Assembly: GCF_002174305.1 (NCBI RefSeq)
Contig: NZ_MIJB01000025.1
Location: 1 to 64,000 of the forward strand
Direction of reading: 5' to 3'
DNA from: Aeromicrobium sp. PE09-221
GTDB lineage: Bacteria > Actinomycetota > Actinomycetes > Propionibacteriales > Nocardioidaceae
Length of the DNA: 64,000 nt
Shown here: piece after piece, positions 1-10,200 of the stretch
How the letters are laid out: each line of letters begins with the position of its first letter
Position numbering within the stretch: position 1 is the stretch's first letter
Translations under genes and position numbers: made by a program
Notes under the pieces: model-generated
Databases searched by the model: none
What the model was told of the DNA's origin: nothing
Seen by the model: the letters and a program-made list of their open reading frames with translations, nothing else

Positions 1-77
1 CTTCCATCGTGGAACGCCTCGACCCTATCCGGCCGACGGCGCGCTAACCCCGACTACACCCTCAACTGCGAAGAGCC

Positions 78-122
78 GGATAACTCACCGCCCACGGGAC
101 GGGTGCGGGATAACTCACCGCC
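78..122. repeat. Two 15-bp direct repeats
   Basis: The 15-mer GGATAACTCACCGCC occurs at 78-92 and again at 108-122, exactly 30 bases apart, just beyond the end of the DUF5703 gene. The remainder of 1-135 shows no supportable gene. A 30-bp period puts both copies on the same face of the helix, so tandem protein-binding sites are possible, but no function is proven. Confidence 0.4.
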
Positions 123-135
123 GGGCGCGGGGAGG

Positions 136-321
136 TCAGAAGGTGGGGCGCATGCGGATGATCTTGCGGCGCAGGCGCACGGTGCGATCGCCGCTACGGT
201 CGCGGCGCAGGCGGTCGAGCTCCCACCCTTGGAACTCGGCGGCATCGGTCAGCATCCGGCAGACCGACTGACGCGACTGCGTGCGCGAGATCGACATATT
301 CCAGAACTCGTACTCGACCAT
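136..321 (-). CDS. DUF5703 family small protein
   Basis: A 61-residue basic protein beginning MVEYEFWNMSISR and ending KIIRMRPTF. It resembles the small actinobacterial DUF5703 proteins usually found beside an aldo/keto reductase and uppP, as here; no biochemical role is known to me. The ATG at 321 is preferred because GAGGAG lies six bases upstream. An in-frame ATG at 333 would overlap the reductase stop as ATGA and add four residues. It is very probably co-transcribed with the reductase. Confidence 0.72.
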   Translation of the reverse strand: MVEYEFWNMSISRTQSRQSVCRMLTDAAEFQGWELDRLRRDRSGDRTVRLRRKIIRMRPTF

Positions 322-329
322 GCTGCTCC

Positions 330-1271
330 TCATGAGACATCGGACAGGGCGTCGGCGATCTGGGTCGGCAACGTGAGATCCTCCGACCCCAGCGCTTCCT
401 CCAACTGGGCCACCGTACGCGCCCCCACCAGAAGCGACCCGACACCGGGACGATCCCGCGTCCATGCCAGCGCGGTGTGCGCCATCGGCACGCCGAGGCC
501 CTCGGAGGCCTTGGCGACGGCGTCGACGATACGCGTCTTCTGCGCGGACAGGTACGCCGACACGAAGGGCTCCCAGTGCGCATCGGCAGCCCGCGAATCT
601 CCCGGGATACCGCCGCGGTACTTCCCGGTGAGCACGCCACGGCCCAGCGGCGACCAGGCCAGGACGCTCATGCCCAGGTAGTCCGCCGCGGCGATCACAT
701 CGGGCTCGGCACTGCGATTCAGCAGGGAGTACTCCACCTGCGCGCTGACGAGCGGCACACCGCCACCGAGACGCTCGAACCGCGAATGAGCCAGCGATGT
801 CTGCCAGCCGCTGTAGTTGCTGACACCGGCGTAGCGGACGCGCCCGGACCGCACGGCGTCGTCGAGCGTGGCCATCGCCTCGTCGATCGGCGTGGTCTCG
901 TCGAAGCGATGGATCTGCCACAGATCGAGGTGATCGGCGCCGAGATCGCGCAACGACTGGTCGAGCTGGGCGAGCAGCGTGCGGCGAGACGAGTCGCGCA
1001 CCACCGTGCCGTCACGATGGGACAGCCCGGCCTTTCCGGCGAGCACCAGCCGGTCGCGTGCGCCGGACTTGGCCAGCAGGCGCCCTAGCAGCTCCTCGGT
1101 GCGTCCCTCGCCGTAGATCGGAGCGGTGTCGACAAGGGTCCCGCCCGCGTCCAGGAAGGCGGCGAGGAGGTCCTCGGCGACGTAATCGTCGACGATCGTG
1201 CCCCAGGTCATCGTGCCCAGACCCAGGCGCGAGACCTCCAGTCCGGAGCCACCGAGCCGCCGCATCAACAT
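330..1271 (-). CDS. Aldo/keto reductase
   Basis: A 313-residue NAD(P)H-dependent aldo/keto reductase of the (beta/alpha)8 barrel superfamily, the usual family length. It starts MLMRRLGGSGLEVSRLGLGT, carries the DTAPIYGEG segment with the catalytic Tyr around residue 53, a Lys in VLAGKAG, and QIHRFDE near residue 125 in the position of the conserved His. The C-terminal cofactor region includes SLLVGARTVAQLEEAL. The substrate cannot be told. The ATG at 1271 fits a leaderless start, with TACCCT six bases upstream. It is divergent from uppP and upstream of the DUF5703 gene. Confidence 0.9.
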   Translation of the reverse strand: MLMRRLGGSGLEVSRLGLGTMTWGTIVDDYVAEDLLAAFLDAGGTLVDTAPIYGEGRTEELLGRLLAKSGARDRLVLAGKAGLSHRDGTVVRDSSRRTLLAQLDQSLRDLGADHLDLWQIHRFDETTPIDEAMATLDDAVRSGRVRYAGVSNYSGWQTSLAHSRFERLGGGVPLVSAQVEYSLLNRSAEPDVIAAADYLGMSVLAWSPLGRGVLTGKYRGGIPGDSRAADAHWEPFVSAYLSAQKTRIVDAVAKASEGLGVPMAHTALAWTRDRPGVGSLLVGARTVAQLEEALGSEDLTLPTQIADALSDVS

Positions 1272-1277
1272 GCCAGC

Positions 1278-1283
1278 AGGGTA
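1278..1283 (-). promoter_or_regulatory. Leaderless -10 box, aldo/keto reductase
   Basis: TACCCT on the minus strand lies six bases before the ATG at 1271, so transcription should begin at the start codon. No convincing -35 box is visible. Confidence 0.5.
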
Positions 1284-1307
1284 GCCAGTCGAGCCTGGAG
1301 CCGCGTG

Positions 1308-1313
1308 TAGGCT
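1308..1313 (+). promoter_or_regulatory. Leaderless -10 box, uppP
   Basis: TAGGCT lies six bases before the GTG at 1320. The divergent reductase -10 box is only about 25 bases away, so the two upstream promoter regions overlap and the genes may share control. Confidence 0.5.
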
Positions 1314-1319
1314 CGCACG

Positions 1320-2150
1320 GTGGATTTGCTGCGATCAGTCGTCCTGGGTCTCATCCAGGGGCTCACCGAGTTCCTTCCGATCTCCAGTAGCGCCCATCTG
1401 GCGATCTTCCCGCAGCTCTTCGGATGGGGCGACCCGGGTGCCGCCTACACGGCCGTCGTCCAGATCGGCACCGAGCTGGCGGTGGTGCTCTACTTCTGGC
1501 GCGATATCTGGACGATCGGATCGGGTTGGGTCCGCGGCGTGTTCTCCCGGGAGGCTCGAGAGGCGCCAGAGTGGCGCATGGGCTGGTTCATCATCATCGG
1601 CTCCCTCCCGATCGTCATCCTCGGCCTCCTGCTCGAGGATCTGATCGACCGCGAGTTCCGGAGCCTCTGGGTGATCGCCACGACGCTCGTGGTGCTCGGC
1701 ATCGTGCTCGGGATCTCCGAGAAGGTCGGTCGCAAGAACCGGGCCATCGACCAGCTGAACCTGAGACATGCCGTGATGCTCGGCGCCGCGCAGGCCGCCG
1801 CGATCGTCCCGGGCGTCTCCCGCTCGGGGGCCACCATCTCGATGGGACTCTTCCTCGGATACGAGCGCCAGGCCGCCACCCGGTACGCCTTCCTGTTGGC
1901 GATCCCCGCGGTCGTCGGCGCGGGCGTCTACAAGCTGAAGGACATTCCGGGAGCCGAGAACGCCTACGGCACCGGCCCGACGATCGTCGGTACCGTCGTC
2001 TCCTTCGTGGTCGGTCTCGCGGTCATCCACTGGCTGCTGCGCTATGTCAGCACGCGCTCGTACGCGCCCTTCGTCGTCTATCGGATCGTGCTGGGTCTCG
2101 CGGTCATGGGCCTGCTCGCGGCGGGCGTCCTGTCGGCCTCGTACGTATGA
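1320..2150 (+). CDS. uppP: Undecaprenyl-diphosphatase
   Basis: A 276-residue integral membrane phosphatase of the UppP/BacA family, which recycles undecaprenyl pyrophosphate to the monophosphate carrier for peptidoglycan and other wall polymers. Family signatures are visible: QGLTEFLPISSSAH near residues 14-27, with the Glu and Ser-rich loop, and PGVSRSGAT around residues 163-171. The rest is about eight hydrophobic spans, as usual. The start is a GTG with a leaderless -10. Its TGA overlaps the first ATG of bluB. Confidence 0.95.
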   Translation: MDLLRSVVLGLIQGLTEFLPISSSAHLAIFPQLFGWGDPGAAYTAVVQIGTELAVVLYFWRDIWTIGSGWVRGVFSREAREAPEWRMGWFIIIGSLPIVILGLLLEDLIDREFRSLWVIATTLVVLGIVLGISEKVGRKNRAIDQLNLRHAVMLGAAQAAAIVPGVSRSGATISMGLFLGYERQAATRYAFLLAIPAVVGAGVYKLKDIPGAENAYGTGPTIVGTVVSFVVGLAVIHWLLRYVSTRSYAPFVVYRIVLGLAVMGLLAAGVLSASYV

Positions 2151-2845
2151 GCGAGCGCAGCGAGCGAACGATGAGCACGCATCGTTACCCCGCATCGGAT
2201 CGTGAGGCGATCTACCGGGTGATCGCGGAACGGCGGGACATGCGGCACTTCGCCGGGGGAGAGGTGGACCCCGAGACCTTGCAGCGGCTGCTCGCGGCGG
2301 CGCACCGGGCGCCGAGTGTTGGGATGATGCAGCCCTGGCGCTTCTGCCGCATCACCGATGTCCGGCTGCGCTCGTCCATCGGCGAGCTCGTCCGTGAGGA
2401 GACCGAGCGGACCGCCGAGGCCCTGGGCGAGCGGGGTGCGGAGTTCTCCCGCTTGAAGGTCGAGGGCATCGCCGACTGCGCCGAGCTGCTGGTAGTCGCG
2501 CTGACCGAGGATCGTGAGCGGCACATCTTCGGTCGCCGCACGATGCCGCAGATGGATCTGGCCTCGGCATCCTGCGCGATCCAGAACCTGTGGCTCGCCG
2601 CCCGCGCCGAAGGTCTCGGGATGGGCTGGGTCTCCTTGTTCGACCCGGAGCGCCTGGCCGAGCTGCTCGGCTTCCCCGTGGGAGCGGAGCCCATCGCGGT
2701 CCTCTGTCTGGGCCCGGTGGACGAGTTCTACGCTCGCCCGATGCTCGAGGAGACCGGATGGACCACGGCCCTGCCGTTGGATGAGCTGCTCGCCGAGAAC
2801 GGCTGGCCCGCCGACGGAGTCCCTACAACCACCCCGAGCGCTTGA
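2147..2845 (+). CDS. bluB: 5,6-dimethylbenzimidazole synthase (BluB-like)
   Basis: A flavin-dependent nitroreductase-fold protein of 232 residues. BluB breaks down reduced FMN with oxygen to make dimethylbenzimidazole, the lower ligand of vitamin B12. RRDMRHF near the N-terminus, AAHRAPSVGMMQPWRF, and the NLWLAARAEGLGMGWVS block match BluB better than generic nitroreductases. The first ATG (2147) overlaps the uppP stop and encodes MSERSERT; the ATG at 2171 (MSTHRYP) is an equally possible start, because MSERSER-type ends often come from low-complexity DNA. The B12-dependent metH lies downstream in this window. Confidence 0.82.
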   Translation: MSERSERTMSTHRYPASDREAIYRVIAERRDMRHFAGGEVDPETLQRLLAAAHRAPSVGMMQPWRFCRITDVRLRSSIGELVREETERTAEALGERGAEFSRLKVEGIADCAELLVVALTEDRERHIFGRRTMPQMDLASASCAIQNLWLAARAEGLGMGWVSLFDPERLAELLGFPVGAEPIAVLCLGPVDEFYARPMLEETGWTTALPLDELLAENGWPADGVPTTTPSA

Positions 2846-3791
2846 ACCGCACATAGGCATAGCCGCAGGCGAGGGCCATGAGCCCGAGGACCAGCGGATA
2901 CCCGAAGGGCCATCGCAGCTCGGGCATGTCGTGGAAGTTCATCCCGTAGATCCCCGCGATCGAGGTGGGTATCGCGAAGAGGGCCGCACCGGCGGCGAGC
3001 TTGCGCATGTCATCGTTCTGCTGGATCGAGAGCTGTGCGAGATGGGCTGACAGGGCATTGTCCAGCAGACTGTCGACCGCCTCGATGGCATCGACGGCAC
3101 GTTGCAGATGGCCCGACACGTCGCGGAAGTACGGCCCGGCCTCGCGCGGGGTGACCGCGTCGACGAGACGGGCGAGCGGCTCCCGCAAGGGCAGCACCGC
3201 GCGTCGGAACTCCAGGGACTCGCGCTTGAGCCGGTAGATGCGATTGGAGTCGCGCGTGCGGCCCTCGGAGAACACCGAGACCTCGACCTCCTCCACATCG
3301 GTCTCGAGCTCGGCGGCGACGCTGTCGTAGTCGTCCACCATCCGATCGAGCACGGCGTGCAGCACCGATACCGGACCATGGCGCAGCCGGTCCGGATCGT
3401 TCTCGAGGTCGGTGCGCGCGTGCTTGAAGGACGGGCCACCGTGCCGGACCGTGAGCGCGAAGCGCGCGCTGACACAGACATCGACCTCGTGGGTCTCCAC
3501 CTCGTCGTCCGCGTAGCTGACGCCGCGCAGCGACACGAGCAGATAGTCGTGATAGCGGTCGATCTTGGGTCGCTGGTGCGGTTCGAGGATGTCCTCGACG
3601 ACCAGCGGATGGAGGTTCAGCGCCCGACTGATGTCCTCGATCTCGTCGGGGCCCGGATCGTCGACGCCGATCCACAGGAACTCGTCATCGTCGAGGGATT
3701 CGACGGCGGAGGCCAGCCCCTCGGGGCCCACCCCCCGTTCCACAGTGCGCACCCGCGCACCGTCGTGGTAGATCGCGCAGTCGATGATCAC
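2823..3791 (-). CDS. corA: CorA-type magnesium/cobalt transporter
   Basis: A 322-residue divalent metal channel of the CorA (MIT) family. A long cytosolic N-terminal domain with acidic helices is followed by two C-terminal membrane helices. The signature YGMNF, whose GMN triplet forms the selectivity filter, falls near residue 282 at the end of the first helix, and the protein ends with basic KRSGWL. The GTG at 3791 is chosen because the protein then begins at the conserved domain and a CACAAT box lies six bases upstream. Its 3' end overlaps the convergent bluB by 23 bases; it is divergent from mshC. Confidence 0.93.
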   Translation of the reverse strand: MIIDCAIYHDGARVRTVERGVGPEGLASAVESLDDDEFLWIGVDDPGPDEIEDISRALNLHPLVVEDILEPHQRPKIDRYHDYLLVSLRGVSYADDEVETHEVDVCVSARFALTVRHGGPSFKHARTDLENDPDRLRHGPVSVLHAVLDRMVDDYDSVAAELETDVEEVEVSVFSEGRTRDSNRIYRLKRESLEFRRAVLPLREPLARLVDAVTPREAGPYFRDVSGHLQRAVDAIEAVDSLLDNALSAHLAQLSIQQNDDMRKLAAGAALFAIPTSIAGIYGMNFHDMPELRWPFGYPLVLGLMALACGYAYVRFKRSGWL

Positions 3792-3809
3792 CCGCTCATT
3801 GTGCCCGGA

Positions 3810-3815
3810 TACGCT
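3810..3815 (+). promoter_or_regulatory. Leaderless -10 box, mshC
   Basis: TACGCT lies six bases before the ATG at 3822, in the short corA-mshC divergent gap. Confidence 0.5.
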
Positions 3816-3821
3816 CGACCC

Positions 3822-5051
3822 ATGCAGAGTTGGCCGTCTCCCGCTGTCCCGTCGCTCGCCGAACGTGGTTATGGGTACGGGCCCGCGGTCCACGTGTACG
3901 ATTCGGCGACCCGGGAGCCCCAGCAGATCGACCCTCCGGAGCAGGCCCGGCTCTACGTCTGCGGCATCACACCCTATGACGCCACGCACCTCGGCCACGC
4001 GAACACCTATCTCGCCTTCGACCTGCTGCAGCGGGCGTGGCGTGATCGTGGCCTGGAGGTGGCCTACACCCAGAATGTGACCGATGTCGACGATCCGCTG
4101 CTGGAGCGCGCCACCGCGACGGGTGTGGACTGGCAGGAGCTGGCCGAGCGCGAGACCCAGCTGTTCCGGGAGGACATGGAGGCGCTGCGGGTGCTCGCAC
4201 CGGACCACTATGTGGGTGCCGTCGAGGCGATCCCCTCGGTCATCGAGATGGTGGAGTCGCTGCGTGAGGCCGGTGCGGTCTACGAGGTCGATGGCGACCT
4301 GTACTTCGATGTCCACGCCGACGAGACCTTCGGGACCGTGAGCAATCTCGACGAGGCGACCATGCGCCGTCTGTTCGGCGAGCGCGGAGGCGACCCCAAT
4401 CGCCCCGGCAAGCGCGACCCCCTGGACTGCCTGGTCTGGCAGGCGGCACGCCCGGGCGAGCCGTCCTGGCCGAGCCCTTTCGGAGACGGGCGCCCCGGCT
4501 GGCACATCGAATGCGCGGCGATCGCCTTGGAACACCTCGGACGTACCTTCGACGTCCAGGGCGGCGGCTCCGATCTGGTCTTCCCGCACCACGAGATGAG
4601 CGCCGCGGAGGCCGCTGTCGCCACGGGGGCACCGTTCGCCCGCTACTACGTGCACGGCGGCATGGTGGGCTTCGAGGGCGAGAAGATGTCGAAGTCCAAG
4701 GGCAATCTGGTGCTCGTCTCACGACTGCGTGCGGACGGGCACGAGCCCGCCGCAATCCGCCTGGCGTTGCTGGCGCACCATTATCGCGGCGACTGGGAGT
4801 GGACCGGCGAGCAGATCGATGCCGCGATCGGGCGACTCAAGACCTGGCGGGCCGCCACCGAGCGTGCCACCGCCCCTGCCGCCGCGCCCGTGATCGGCGA
4901 GCTGCGCGCAGCATTGGCCGATGACCTCGACGCGCCCCGTGCCCTCGCCGCCGTCGACGCCTGGGCCGCGGATGACGGCGACGATCCTGAGGCGACCGCC
5001 GATGTCGCGCTGGCGATCGACGCGTTGCTGGGCGTGGATCTGGGCCGATGA
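3822..5051 (+). CDS. mshC: Mycothiol ligase MshC
   Basis: A 409-residue class I aminoacyl-tRNA-synthetase-fold enzyme. MshC joins cysteine to the glucosaminyl-inositol intermediate in an ATP-dependent step of mycothiol synthesis; it is a cysteinyl-tRNA synthetase relative but shorter. Visible features are the Cys in YVCGITPYD, the HIGH-like THLGHANTY near residue 52, [10 protein letters not shown] and [11 protein letters not shown] with metal ligands, and the KMSKSKGN loop near residue 287. An ATG start is preceded by a leaderless -10. The stop overlaps the mgtE start by four bases, so the two are likely translationally coupled. Confidence 0.95.
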   Translation: MQSWPSPAVPSLAERGYGYGPAVHVYDSATREPQQIDPPEQARLYVCGITPYDATHLGHANTYLAFDLLQRAWRDRGLEVAYTQNVTDVDDPLLERATATGVDWQELAERETQLFREDMEALRVLAPDHYVGAVEAIPSVIEMVESLREAGAVYEVDGDLYFDVHADETFGTVSNLDEATMRRLFGERGGDPNRPGKRDPLDCLVWQAARPGEPSWPSPFGDGRPGWHIECAAIALEHLGRTFDVQGGGSDLVFPHHEMSAAEAAVATGAPFARYYVHGGMVGFEGEKMSKSKGNLVLVSRLRADGHEPAAIRLALLAHHYRGDWEWTGEQIDAAIGRLKTWRAATERATAPAAAPVIGELRAALADDLDAPRALAAVDAWAADDGDDPEATADVALAIDALLGVDLGR

Positions 5052-6382
5052 CGCCGACGCCGGAGTATCTCTCCGCGCTCGTCGATGACGGAGACCTCGC
5101 GGCGATCTCCCACGCCCTCGACGGCGTCGGCATCGCGCAGTCGCTGTCGATCGTGGAACGGCTGCCGGCCGGCTACCGGGCCGTCGTGTTCCGGTTGCTG
5201 GACAAGGACGCCGCGATGGCGGTCTTCGAGGCCCTCGACGCGGAGCTGCAGGCGGAGCTCATCGGAGAGCTCCGCGACGACGAGGTGCGCGGGCTGTTCG
5301 AGGAGCTGGACCCCGAGGAGCGCGTGGAAGTGCTGGACGAGGTGCCGGCGGCCGTCGCCTCGCGGCTGATGCGTGGACTGTCCGGTCCCGAGCGGCAGCT
5401 CACCGGTGTCGTCCTCGGCTATCCGCCTCGGTCGCTGGGGCGCCGCATGTCGCCCGAGCTGGTGCTCTTGCATCCCGCGGACTCGGTTCGCGAGTCACTG
5501 CGCCGGATCCGGGCCAAGCCGATCCCCACCGACTCCCTCGCTGAGCTTCCACTGTGCACCCCGCAGCGCATCCTGCTCGGCATGGTCGATCTCGGGGCTC
5601 TGCTGCGCTCGGACCTCGATCTGCCCGTCGCGGACTTGCAACGGCGTGCGGTGGCGCTCCACGTGCACGACGATGCCGAGCACGCGGCCGTGCAGGTGGT
5701 CGACTCCGGTGCGGCGGTCACCGCGGTCGTCGACGAGGAGGATCGCGTCGTCGGCGTGTTGACCCTCGAAGCCGCCCGCGAGATCCTCGCCGAAGAGGCC
5801 GACACGGATGCCGCCCGCAGCGGCGCGACCGAGCCGCTCGCCCGGCCCTATCTGGCGACATCGGTCGTCCGGCTCGCACGGTCGCGTGTCGTCTGGCTGC
5901 TGGTGCTCGCCGTCTCGGCCATCCTGACGGTCCAGGTGCTGGAGCTCTTCGAGGGACAGCTCGAGCAGGTGGTCACGCTCGCGCTCTTCATCCCTCTGCT
6001 GACGGGCACCGCCGGTAATACCGGGGCGCAGGCGGCGACGACCGTCACCCGTGCGCTCGCGCTCGGAGATGTGCGAACCCGGGACGTCCGGCGCATCTTC
6101 CTGCGCGAGTCCGCCGTGGGCCTCCTGATGGGCACCCTGCTGGGCTCCTTGGGCTTCGTGCTGGCGGGTGCGGTCTACGGATTCGATCTCGGCCTGGTCA
6201 TCGGGCTGACGCTGGTGTCGGTGTGCACGATCGCGGCGGCGGTCGGCGGCTGCATGCCGCTCGTCGCCCGGACCCTGCACGCCGACCCGGCGGTGTTCTC
6301 GACGCCCTTCATCTCGACCTTCTGCGATGCCTCGGGACTCGTGGTCTACTTCCTCATCGCCTCAGCCGTGCTCGGCCTCTGA
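5048..6382 (+). CDS. mgtE: MgtE-type magnesium transporter
   Basis: A 444-residue protein of the MgtE/SLC41 family. An N-terminal helical superhelix domain (about residues 1-120, with acidic [15 protein letters not shown]) and a CBS-pair region (about 130-250) precede about five membrane helices. The pore segment [20 protein letters not shown] matches the family. In characterised MgtE the cytosolic domains close the pore when Mg2+ is plentiful. It follows mshC by ATGA overlap, with corA on the other side of mshC, so two unrelated Mg2+ carriers bracket an ATP-using ligase. Confidence 0.93.
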   Translation: MTPTPEYLSALVDDGDLAAISHALDGVGIAQSLSIVERLPAGYRAVVFRLLDKDAAMAVFEALDAELQAELIGELRDDEVRGLFEELDPEERVEVLDEVPAAVASRLMRGLSGPERQLTGVVLGYPPRSLGRRMSPELVLLHPADSVRESLRRIRAKPIPTDSLAELPLCTPQRILLGMVDLGALLRSDLDLPVADLQRRAVALHVHDDAEHAAVQVVDSGAAVTAVVDEEDRVVGVLTLEAAREILAEEADTDAARSGATEPLARPYLATSVVRLARSRVVWLLVLAVSAILTVQVLELFEGQLEQVVTLALFIPLLTGTAGNTGAQAATTVTRALALGDVRTRDVRRIFLRESAVGLLMGTLLGSLGFVLAGAVYGFDLGLVIGLTLVSVCTIAAAVGGCMPLVARTLHADPAVFSTPFISTFCDASGLVVYFLIASAVLGL

Positions 6383-6403
6383 CCGCCGCGCCCGCCGCGG
6401 TCA
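6380..6403. terminator. Hairpin over both convergent stop codons
   Basis: TGACCGC and GCGGTCA pair as a perfect 7-bp stem with a 10-base GC-rich loop. The stem ends are the TGA stop of mgtE and, on the other strand, the TGA stop of the PAC2 gene. It could act as a compact bidirectional terminator; no U tract follows. Confidence 0.4.
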
Positions 6404-7243
6404 GGAGCCGAGATCGCGGCGGCGCAGGTAGCGCTCGAACTCGCGCGCGATCGCATCGCCGGAGGACTCGGGTGCGTTGCCGGCATCGTGCTCCTCCTCG
6501 AGGGACCGCACGTACTCGGCGATCTCGAGATCCTGCTGGGCGATCTCATCGGCGCCACGCTGCCATGCCGCAGCCAGCTCGCCGAGCTCACCGGCGGGCA
6601 GAGCGGTGCCGAGGGTGTCCTCCAGCGCGCCGAGCAGGGCGAAGGTGGCCTTGGGGCACGGGGGCTCGGCCAGATAGTGCGGCACGGCCGCCCAGAGCGA
6701 TGTCGACTCGAAGCCGGCAGCGGCCGCCTCGTGGGCGACGACCCCGGTGATGCCGACCGGACCGCTGTACGCCGATGACGCGACGGCGAGCTTGTCCGCG
6801 ATGGCGGGCGAGGTCGAGGAACCGGTCAGCGGGACGGTCCTGGTGTGCGGGGTGTCGGCGAGCAGCGCTCCGAGACACACGACATCGCGGACCCCGGACA
6901 TCGTGGCCAACTCCAAAATCGCGCGGGTGAACGCGCGCCACCGCAGATGCGGCTCGGGCGCGCGCAGCAGGAGCACGTCACGGTCTCCGTGCGGCGGCCG
7001 GGCCAGGTACACGGTCGGTGTCGGCCAGTCGATACGGCGGTCGACGTCGCCGCCCCGGATGATCGGCCGAGTCTCCTGGAAGTCGTAGTAGTCGTCGCCG
7101 TCGAACTCGGCGTAGACCTCGGCATCCCACTCGTCGACGAGATGGGAGATGACATCGCTCGACGCATCCGCGGCATCGTTCCAGCCCTCGAAGGCAGCCA
7201 CGAGCCAGGGATTGCGCAAGGTCTCGCTCGGATTCGCAGTCAC
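6401..7243 (-). CDS. PAC2 family protein
   Basis: A 280-residue PAC2-domain protein, named after eukaryotic proteasome assembly chaperone 2; actinobacterial members are common and largely uncharacterised. It opens NPWLVAAFEGWNDAADASSD, has the family-typical VCLGALLADTPHTR, and GITGVVAHEAAAAGFESTSLWAAVPHY-like central blocks. The C-terminal 70 residues are charged and helical. The GTG at 7243 follows TAGGCT by six bases. The proteasome genes lie several kilobases away, so a functional link would only be inference. Confidence 0.88.
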   Translation of the reverse strand: MTANPSETLRNPWLVAAFEGWNDAADASSDVISHLVDEWDAEVYAEFDGDDYYDFQETRPIIRGGDVDRRIDWPTPTVYLARPPHGDRDVLLLRAPEPHLRWRAFTRAILELATMSGVRDVVCLGALLADTPHTRTVPLTGSSTSPAIADKLAVASSAYSGPVGITGVVAHEAAAAGFESTSLWAAVPHYLAEPPCPKATFALLGALEDTLGTALPAGELGELAAAWQRGADEIAQQDLEIAEYVRSLEEEHDAGNAPESSGDAIAREFERYLRRRDLGS

Positions 7244-7249
7244 GACATC

Positions 7250-7255
7250 AGCCTA
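7250..7255 (-). promoter_or_regulatory. Leaderless -10 box, PAC2 gene
   Basis: TAGGCT on the minus strand, six bases before the GTG at 7243. Confidence 0.5.
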
Positions 7256-7287
7256 GGCCGTGGGGCTCGCAGACTCACGTACGACGC

Positions 7288-10200
7288 TCAGTCCTCGGGC
7301 TGGTAGCCCAGGTTCGGTGAGAGCCAGCGCTCTGCCTCCGCCAGAGTCCACCCCTTGCGGCGCGCGTAGTCCTCCACCTGGTCGCGGCCGATGCGTCCGA
7401 GCACGAAGTACTGCGACTGTGGATGCGAGAAGTACCAGCCGCTGACCGAGGCACCCGGCCACATGGCCATGCTCTCGGTGAGCTCGATTCCCGTTGCCTT
7501 CTCCACATCGAGCAGCTCCCACAAGGTCTGCTTCTCGGTGTGCTCGGGACATGCCGGATAACCCGGGGCGGGACGGATGCCGTCGTACTGCTCCTTGATG
7601 AGCTCCGTATTGGTGAGCTTCTCATCGGGCGAGTAGCCCCAGAACTCGGTGCGGACGCGTTCGTGCAAGCGCTCGGCGAAGGCCTCCGCGAGACGGTCGG
7701 CGAGCGATTCGAGCAAGATCGCGCTGTAGTCGTCGAGTTCTGCCTTGAACTGTGCCACCTTCTCCGCGCTGCCCAGCCCCGCCGTGACGGCGAATGCGCC
7801 GATGTGATCGGCGAGACCGGAGTCCGCCGGCGCGATGAAGTCCGCGAGCGAGCGGTGCGGCACCCCGGCCCGGTGCTCGGTCTGCTGGCGGAGGTGGTGA
7901 AGTGTCGCGACGACCTCGGTGCGGGACTCGTCGGCATACACCTGCGTGGAGTCATCGACGCGTGCGGCCGGGAAGAGCCCGAATACCGCGTTGGCGGTCA
8001 GCCACCGCTCCTCGATCACCTGGTCGAGCATGCGCTGAGCGTCATCCCACAGCCTGCGCGCGGCCTCACCGCTGGCGGGGTTGTTGAGGATGTCGGGGAA
8101 GGACCCCTTCATCTCCCAGGCGTTGAAGAAGGGCTGCCAGTCGATGTACTCGCGCAGCTCGTCCAGCGGGTACTCCGAGAGCACGTGGATGCCCGGGGCG
8201 GCGGGCACCGGCGGGGTGTAGTCGCTCCAGTCGAGGGGGCTGGCATCGGCGCGGGCATCGGCCAACGACAGCATGGGCCTGCCGTCACGCTTGGCGGCGT
8301 GGCGCTCGCGCAGCGACGCGTAGTCGGCCTCGATCTCCGCCAGCAGGGTCCCGCGTCGCTCGTCGGACAGCAGGTTCGCCACGACGGGTACCGAGCGCGA
8401 CGCGTCCTTGACCCACACGACGGGGCCGTCGTACTTCTGCGACACCTTGACGGCCGTGTGCGCCCGCGACGTCGTGGCACCACCGATCAGCAAGGGGATG
8501 TCCAGGCCCTGGCGCTGCATCTCGCCGGCGAAGCTCTCCATCTCGTCGAGCGAGGGCGTGATGAGGCCGGAGAGCCCGATGATGTCGGCATTGTGCTCCT
8601 TGGCCGCGTCGAGGATCTTCTGCGCGGGCACCATGACGCCGAGATCGATCACGTCGTAGTTGTTGCACTGCAGGACGACGCCGACGATGTTCTTGCCGAT
8701 ATCGTGCACATCACCCTTGACGGTCGCCATGACGACGGTGCCGTTGCTGCGTCCAGCGTCCTCCGCGCTCTGGCCGGCCTCGATGAACGGGATTAGATAG
8801 GCGACGGCCTTCTTCATGACGCGAGCCGACTTCACCACCTGAGGCAGGAACATCTTGCCCGAGCCGAAGAGATCGCCGACCACATTCATGCCGCCCATGA
8901 GGGGACCCTCGATGACCTCGATCGGCTGGCCTCCGCGGTCGGCGATGAGCTGGCGCAGCTCCTCGGTGTCGGCCTCGACGTGGGCGTCGATGCCCTTGAC
9001 GAGTGCGTGGGTGATGCGTTCGTCGACGGGCAGCTCGCGCCACTCCTCGGTCGCCGCCTCAGCCTTCTCGCCGGTGCCCGCGTAGTCGCCGGCGATCTCC
9101 AGCAGGCGTTCCGTGGCGTCGTCGCGGCGGTTGAGGATGACATCCTCGATGCGCTCGCGGAGCTTCTCGTCCACCGTGTCGTAGGGGACGAGGGCTCCGG
9201 CGTTGACGATGCCCATGTCGAGTCCGGCCGCGATCGCGTGATACAGGAAGACCGCGTGGATCGCCTCGCGGACGGCGTTGTTGCCGCGGAACGAGAACGA
9301 GACATTGGAGATGCCGCCCGACACGAGGGCGCCCGGGAGGTTCTGCTTGATCCAGCGGGTCGCCTCGATGAAGTCGACGCCGTACTCGGCGTGCTCCTCG
9401 ATGCCGGTGGCCACCGCGAAGACATTCGGGTCGAAGATGATGTCCTCGGCCGGGAAGCCGACCTCCTCGGTGAGGAGGCGGTACGCACGTCCGCAGATCT
9501 CCTTGCGGCGCTCCAGGTTATCGGCCTGACCGTCCTCGTCGAAGGCCATGACCACGACGGCGGCGCCGTAGCGCCGGCACAGCCGGGCCTCGTGGATGAA
9601 CTTCTCCTCACCCTCCTTCATGGAGATCGAGTTGACGATCGGTTTGCCCTGGATCGTCTTGAGGCCGGTCTCGATGACCTCCCACTTCGACGAGTCCACC
9701 ATCACGGGCACCCGGCTGATGTCCGGCTCGGAGGCGATGAGCTTGCCGAAGCGGTCCATCGCGGCGACGCCGTCGATCATGCCTTCGTCCATGTTGATGT
9801 CGATGACCTGCGCACCGTTCTCGACCTGTTGACGCGCGACCTCCAGCGCGGTGGGGTAGTCGTCGTCCTTGATCAGGCGCCGGAACCGGGCTGAGCCGGT
9901 GATATTGGTGCGCTCACCGATGTTGACGAATAGCGAGTCCTCGGTGACGACGAAGGGCTCCAGCCCGGACAACCGGAGAGCCGGGTGCGGCGTCGCGGGG
10001 ACACGCGGCGCGAGCCCGGTCACCTGCCGGGCGATCTCGGCGATGTGTCCGGGCGTGGTACCGCAGCAGCCACCGACGACGTTGACGAAGCCGCTGTCGG
10101 CGAACTCGCGCACGACGGCGGCGGTCTGCTCGGGGAGCTCGTCGTACTCGCCGAAGGCATTCGGCAGTCCCGCATTGGGGTAGCAGGAGACGTAACAGTC

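Noticed and set aside
3792-4655. Upstream extension of the corA frame
   Set aside because: It lies antisense to mshC and shows no CorA similarity beyond the GTG at 3791.
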